Shown: piece by piece, positions 57,663 through 64,000 of the stretch
Layout: each line of letters starts with the position of its first letter
Numbering within the stretch: the stretch's first letter is position 1
The notes under the pieces: model-generated
What the model saw: the letters and a program-made list of their open reading frames with translations, nothing else
Told to the model about the DNA's origin: nothing
The model's database searches: none
Translations under genes and position numbers: made by a program
Origin: Allium sativum
Lineage: Eukaryota > Streptophyta > Magnoliopsida > Asparagales > Amaryllidaceae
Assembly (NCBI GenBank): GCA_030737875.1
Contig: CM060922.1
Location: forward strand, 227,461,835 to 227,525,834
Direction of reading: 5' to 3'
DNA: 64,000 bases

Positions 57663-60600
57663 TGTAACGACCAGTATTTTTACAGATAATAATTAATTAA
57701 TTTAATTATTTAAATTGTGATATAGAGATTTAAATAGCTGTTTAGTTAAATAATAGTGAATATTTAATTAAATTAAATAATAGAATAATATTTTTTTTCC
57801 GTAATGATCGAAAATAACAAAATTCACAATATAATGTGAATTGGATCATATATAATATATAATTCAGTTTAGAGTTGAATTATATTAACGAATATATTAT
57901 ATAAACGACATTTGGATGTGTAATTATATTATAATTTAAATCGAGCTCGAAATGGCAATGTAGTTCGTAATTTGGCGATTCGAACTTCAACTGGATATAC
58001 ATAATCCGTTTTAAATTGGATTTTTGTGAAACAAGAAACGTTCGGAGCTGGTGAAGTATATTTTTCTAATGGAGGAGAAAAATCAATATTTCATTATGTA
58101 GATTTTGATTTATGTGCAAATCAAATTTTCAAATAGTCGCTATGGAATTCTTTTATAATTTATAGCGATTTATTTATATTATAAACGGATTTTTCAATAT
58201 AAATTGAATATCGATTCAACCGGGATTTGAATATCAAGTTATAAATCCAATTAAAGATGTTTGATATTTTATTGTGGATATAAACAATAATATTTATTTA
58301 TAAATATTTAATTTAATTATTTTTAAATATATTTATATATTTCAATGGGTTATTTAGAGCTTTAAAAATAGTCAGTTTTGCAAACGAACTCCGTTTTCGA
58401 CGAAACTAATTTTGTTGGATCCGTAATATCAAATTATTGTTAGATTCCAAGTTTTGTGATTTTTAGGGTGAGTGTGTGGCCTTACGGATTTTTAATGTGA
58501 AAAACAGTCAGTATTTTGACGGTTAAAAATACGTTGTGTGAGCAAACGGAGTCGGAACTCGACGAAACCAGTTTCGTTGGGTCTGTAATGTCGAATTGTA
58601 GTTGTATGCCCATTTTCATGATTTTTTGATATCATATGTGATAATACATATTTCTAGAATACAAATACAAGTAACGATTCAATAGAAATCAGTATAAAAA
58701 TAATATTCTTACTCTATAAATACCCCCACAACATCTCTAAACCTGGAACTTTCGTTTCCACGGTCAAAAGAAAATGCGCCTTCATTTTTCTCTTTTGTTC
58801 TTCTAGGAAAAAAAACTTTGTGGGATTCTAAAATCAAAACAAAAACGAGATAAATTCCTATAAATCACCAAATAAGGATAATCGAAATTCTTCAACCTTC
58901 CTCTTCATTTCTATATATGAATCGCTGGGTGCGATTGCAATTTTCGGCATTTGAATACATTATAGTGAAGCTAGGGCCTCCGATTTCTTCGAATTGTTTG
59001 AGGTTTAAGCGAATTCAATGGTGGATTTGAACTTGTGGTGAGAAGCTGCTTCGGTGTGAAGATAGTGATGTGGGAATCAAAAATGGAAACGTTTTACAAA
59101 GTTAACAACGTATATTTTCTAGAATTAGAAAATAAGGATTTGATGAATATATGGAAATGAGTAATAGGGAAATGAATAAATGTCGATTGATGATTGATTG
59201 ATAGAATTTCCATCTAGAAATAATATCGTTGTTTGCACACATGTTTTCCTTTGATAGTTAAATCACCGACTATTGAAGATTTTGACCATTCCCGTTGTCA
59301 ATATGGAGAGACCGGGATCAGATATATTATCTAAAAACCACTCCGTATGGCATTAGCGTTGCGAATAAAATATGATGAAGATAATTAAAGATGGAGTGAT
59401 GTAATGGTTGTTCAGTAAATCCTAGATAGAAATTGCCTAAGATAGATTTACAGAATAATTCCTTTGGATTGTCCAGTCCTAGGACAACTTGAATGGACGA
59501 ATGTCTGATGGATATATCTGGTAGATCGCGTAAGTTAATCGTTTCAAATGTATTTACGTTGGTGGCGGAGGAATTCATTTCTCTTAGCTTATACTGGTGG
59601 TATTTTTAGGGGAATCAATTTGTGATTTGATGGGTATGACGATGTGGCATTCAAAGTAAATGAAGGAGTGATCTTTTAAAAGATACGTTATGACCTCAAG
59701 CCTCATCAACTGGGAAATGACAGAAATCGGGCAGGCAGCATGGCTAAGTGGGTCGCACCCAAGTAGGGTATATTGTCACCATCTAGAGAATATTCATATT
59801 TGTTACTTCTTTAGCTTCTGTATCTCCCAGGAACAGTTATGCTGGTATACCAACCATAAGGTGATAATATATTCAGAACATTCAAGCGAAATGAATGGTT
59901 GGTTATGCGTGGCCGAGTTACAAGATGTTCTTGTTGAACTCCAGTGTATCGCTTCCAGAGTACACTGATCGGAAGGTGGATCCATACCTTGTCATAGTTG
60001 GAATCCATTCCCGATTAAGAGCCCGCGTTTTGATTGTATCTTGTATATGTAGAACGTGAGATGTAAGCGTTTCTGCTAGATTTCTATTTACTTGATCTAG
60101 ACATTATTATAATATCAGACAAGTATCATTTTAGAAAAATATTTTGGGTTATCGTAAGGTAAAAACCATCCGTGTTTATGTGTGGATCGGTCTTACGATT
60201 ATCCTTTGGTTCAAAAGATTTTTGAAAGTTAAATCAAATAATTTGAGTTTACTCACACCAGTCACATGACTGGCCCAGAGTTTATTTTGTTTTGTTTTCC
60301 CTAAACTCTTGGATTCCCAATTTTGTACGGGCAGTCAAGTAGTCGGGATTTACAGATACTGAGAGCTTGGAGCAGGAAGCTTCAGTATTATATAGCTATT
60401 GTTATTTTCGCTGTGTTATAAGTGTTGTACTCTGATAATGTTACTGTATACATATACTAGTTTTATTTCAAAGTTATGTATCTATTATACGTTGTTTGTT
60501 CTGCTGTGAGTTTCGTGTTACTCTGATGATTATGTATGTTCTTCTTCTTTTTCTAATCTAAGTTTCTATCTTATCTATTCCCACCCTCTAATTTCTTTCA

Positions 60601-60686
60601 TGGACTATCCGGTATTTTCGATGCTTGAATAGTCGACATTGAGTTTATGTCGGTTACTCTAGATCGCGAAAACCCGGGTCATTACA
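57663..60686 (+). mobile_element. Solo LTR (3024 bp)
   Basis: The ends TGTAACGACC..GGGTCATTACA are flanked by a perfect 5-bp duplication GAGGG. A TATA box TATAAATA at 58715-58722 is followed by a leader-like stretch, which sets the plus orientation. No PBS, PPT, internal region or second LTR is present, so it is the product of LTR-LTR recombination. The reversed fragment at 13375-16383 is of the same or a closely related family. The small frames inside carry no known domains. Confidence 0.88.
58715..58722 (+). promoter_or_regulatory. TATA box of solo LTR
   Basis: CTCTATAAATACCCCC, about 1.05 kb into the LTR. The same CTATAAATACCCC form is seen in the Tat LTR. Confidence 0.6.
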
Positions 60687-62698
60687 GAGGGATGGCGGTG
60701 GCATCTAAAGTGGACGAAGTGGCGGACTATGGAGCAGCATAGAGTAAGGAGATGAGAGAGCAGGGTGTGTATACATGCTGGATGATGGTGGCAGTGCCAT
60801 TAACTCGAGATGAGATTCGTGTCCACTGAAGTGACTTTGGGTTCGCAAAAAGGAAAGGGAGTGCTTGTGCTTTGAACGGATTGGAAGCACAAGCAGAAGG
60901 AAAGGTCAAAACTGGGGTATGTGCGTAGTGATGACCGAAAAAGGTTAGGTGAGCTCATGTATGGTCTAAAGAGGGAGGTCGACTAGGCTCATCTGGGTGG
61001 CCTGTGATGGGGCGTGGTGTCAGTGTGTTGGCAATAGGCGGTGAAGTGGCGTGTTCGGTAACGGAGCAGTAGTGAACTTTAAACCGGGCAGCAGGTTTCA
61101 AAGTGGTAATATAAAGAAGAGACTTTGGAAAGATTAGAATATATATATATATTATTAATAACAAAGGAAGAGAAGGCATGGGCATCAGGAAGGAGTTGAG
61201 TGCATGGCAGTTTTGTTTGTGTGTGTCTACGATGGGGAGGGTGGTGCGATACCCAACGAAAATGGAACTAGGAGATAAATGTGTGGTTTGAGGATGCAGG
61301 GAATATGGCGGTAGCAGGCAAGTGAACGGATGGGGAGCTCTAGCAGAGAACGGACTTGGGTGGAGATGGCGACAGGAAGCAGTGGAGTTGCATTGGTTTT
61401 AATGGCTTCGTTCTTGGCAATAGAAATGATCAGGGAGAGAGAAAGCTTAAGGTTGGATTAGAGGGGTGATTAGCTGGCCATTCATTAAGCCATCGGTTTT
61501 TTATAAATTTGTCAGAAGCATTGCTTTTTCAATGGGAAGAGAACTGGGTCTGGTTGCATGCGAGATGACAAGAGTGTGCAGGCAAGTTGAACAAAAACCG
61601 GTGAGAACAGTGGGCATGGTCTATTCGTAAAGAATAAGAAAAGAAAAAGAAAAAAAAAAGGTGCAAACTGGAACAACGAAATGTTTAGGGAAAGAAGGAA
61701 CTGCACACGGCAGTTTTGGGTATTGCATGGACCGATATAAACATATATGAGTAAGTCCCGTTTATTTAAAAAGAAGGAACGTGAGTTTGATCTCTGAACG
61801 AAAAAAGGGGATAATAATCGTGAAGGGGACATAATATGGTGCGAGGAAGATAGGCCAGAACGTGAAAAAGGGAAGATGATAAACTGTTCGGGCAGGTGAG
61901 GATTATATTGGGTTGAACGATATAGGGTAAGGCCAATACAAATTCAATTATTTACAAATGTTACATATTCTATTTAACGCTATATTTTGGCTATATTTAT
62001 CAGAATTATGCACTATCAGTCTCCTTGGAACCGTACGGACGTAGGCTACAAGATGGAGCTGGTCTGGTCAGCACGGGAAGCAACATGTATTTTTAATTAA
62101 ATTAAATTAAACATCAGTTTAATTTGATTAAAAATGAGTGGTTTAATCGACAGAATCAAATCAAGGTGAGTTAAACTCACTCAGTTCTCCCACTTACATT
62201 TATATAAGTTAGGTTTATTATTTGAATGCTATGGTTGCTAATTATTGGTTGATTTGATGATTTTCATTGTTGAATATTGCTATATCAATAATTTAAATTA
62301 AACATTGTTTAATTTAAATCAAACAACATCGTTATTTTTAATGATGATTTCCAAACAAGGTAACTTAACTTATTGGTTCTGTTTATAATAATTTAAAGGT
62401 ATTTAAATTAAATTGGATGCTTGAATTATTATTATTGGTTGACCGCTATAAGTTGAATTGATTATTTATCTGCATACAATCATTATATGAACTATTTAAC
62501 CCATATGATTGGATTATTGATTTGATTTCCGATTGTTGAATCCAAATTCAACATTTATTTCATATTAACCAATGGGTAGTATTGGTTAAGGAATTTATAG
62601 CAGATGGCCAAAATACAAACTGTTTTTATAATAAAAGATTCACCGTTAGGTAAATCGATAGAAATGAAGTTATGAAATTTATTTACAACTGGATAGAG

Positions 62699-62750
<52 letters not shown>

Positions 62751-64000
62751 TTAATTGGGCTTATAAAAAGGAAATAAACCAACCTTATGTACATTGATTA
62801 TTTCAACCACCAATCACCATTTTTGTTCTAAATCTACCATGTGCGAAGCACGTGCTTCATCGTTAAATGATTTATAAAGCTAATTCTTATATTACTAAGA
62901 GGGATAAGCAAGTGACAAGAATTAATGTAACGATTTATAACTAAGATTAATTGTTTAAGTAACAATTAAAAGTAGATTATATTGATTTGATTATTATCAT
63001 GATCAAATGGGATTATTTAAATTAATTAAATTTGTAATTAATTTAAATGGAAAGATGAATTAAGATCTGATAACGAGTTAATCATGCTTAGAGTTGGCAA
63101 AGTCAACTGTAGTAACTGAAATGGATTTGCAATTTATTTATTTAATTGATGGTTAAGTAAAACATTTTTTTAGATGTTGATATTATTTAATAATAATCGA
63201 AGGGGTAAATCATGGGATTTAAAAGGTATTAATTTATAATAAAGTTATATTTATGATAATATTAGTTAAGTTTGAATTGCAATTTAAAGCGAATTCTTAT
63301 TTGAGATTTTATTTAACTGGATTTAGGAAATCCAAAATTTTGACGAAGTTACAAACTTGAATTTAGTAAATATTATTGTAAAGAGTTATTAGAAATGAGT
63401 TTTTGGAATGGAAATAAAAGCGAGAATATGAAACTAAAGAATTCGAATTTAACTGGAGATCGGTCGAGATAATGGTTTTCTGAATATTGATCTGATGTTG
63501 GTTTCGGCCTTTGGGGTTGATATTTAGGGGATTGTTTTCTAACTTATTTATGGTTAAGAATTAATGGAGATATGAAATGGAGATCAAATGAAAACCCAAG
63601 TTTGAATTTGAGTAGTTAAACGAGTGGGAAAGATGAAATATAGATCCATAATTTTAATTAAAAGATGATGTTTCATCAAGATAGAATTAAAATGGGATTT
63701 GTTTGATATTGGGAATAAATATCGGTTTTGGGTGCTACAACTAACATCTATCTTAAGATAAGAATGTTGTTGATTAAGGTCTGAGAGGTAATTAAAATAC
63801 CCTAACTTGAACAATTGCAAGATTGTCAAAGGAGGATATTAGTTGTATTGGTGAAGGTGTTAAAAGGGGTTATCATGAGAAATAATATAGTAATGTTATT
63901 GAAAGAATTTAGAAATATATATATATAAGTGGATTCGGAAATGAAAGGGAATAAAGGAGGCTTGAGAATTTGAAGTGATATTTCCATAGTAAGTGGAATA
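60687..64000 (+). mobile_element. LTR-derived sequence, plus orientation, running out of the window
   Basis: The sequence left of the solo LTR (..GGACGTGGAGGGAGGG) continues here as GAGGGATGGCGGTGG, so this is the other half of the interrupted host sequence. It contains the reversed AAGGCCGAAACCAACATCAG-type block at 63489-63516 and a reversed copy of the 55576 block at 62160-62185. An (AT)22 run is at 62702-62746. No gene is recognised. Confidence 0.5.
62702..62746. repeat. (AT)n microsatellite
   Basis: About 22 perfect AT units. Confidence 0.95.

Overview
The window looks like the heterochromatic, transposon-filled DNA of a flowering plant, probably a eudicot. It is AT-rich, has no recognisable host gene, and is almost entirely long LTR retrotransposons, fragments of them and a tRNA-derived SINE. 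The species cannot be named from the sequence.

Region 1 (1-13328) is a young Ty3/gypsy element of the Tat group, transcribed on the minus strand. Its 5' LTR (12456-13328) is complete. Its 3' LTR is cut by the window edge, with 210 of about 873 bp present. In element order it carries leader and PBS, Gag plus protease, a single TAG stop, RT plus two RNase H domains, integrase, a tandem-repeat 3' region, and a large accessory gene on the opposite (plus) strand. The stop between protease and RT lies in the sequence TAG-CAA-TTA, the leaky context known from tobamoviruses, and pol has no ATG of its own. This suggests that pol is made by readthrough. The accessory gene (1606-5299) can be assembled as five exons with four introns, all phase 1. 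It predicts a roughly 1088-residue protein with a PF04195-like domain, an Arg/Ser-rich part and a long coiled coil. This copy also has two adjacent stops inside the integrase zinc finger and two or three stops near the end of the accessory gene, so it is probably defective.

Region 2 (13375-37834) is a nest of minus-oriented non-autonomous elements with very long LTRs (5.2-6.5 kb). Their internal regions are only about 1.04 kb, with an initiator-Met-type PBS and no coding capacity. Fragments join head to tail. One LTR contains a SINE, with the empty site visible in a sister copy.

Region 3 (37835-54826) is a probable plus-strand element, with a minisatellite in its body and a PPT/LTR junction at 51431-51447. 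It is interrupted by a complete element at 40500-51336, with 4.5 kb LTRs, a 1.76 kb internal region and a TATAT target duplication. That internal region keeps weak remnants of a gag zinc knuckle and a chromovirus-like pol C-terminus, so it appears to be an internal-deletion derivative.

Region 4 (54827-64000) holds LTR-derived sequence in opposite orientations around a solo LTR (57663-60686) with a perfect GAGGG target duplication.

Boundaries of the LTR fragments in regions 2-4 were read by eye from shared motifs and are approximate unless a TG..CA end or target duplication is stated.
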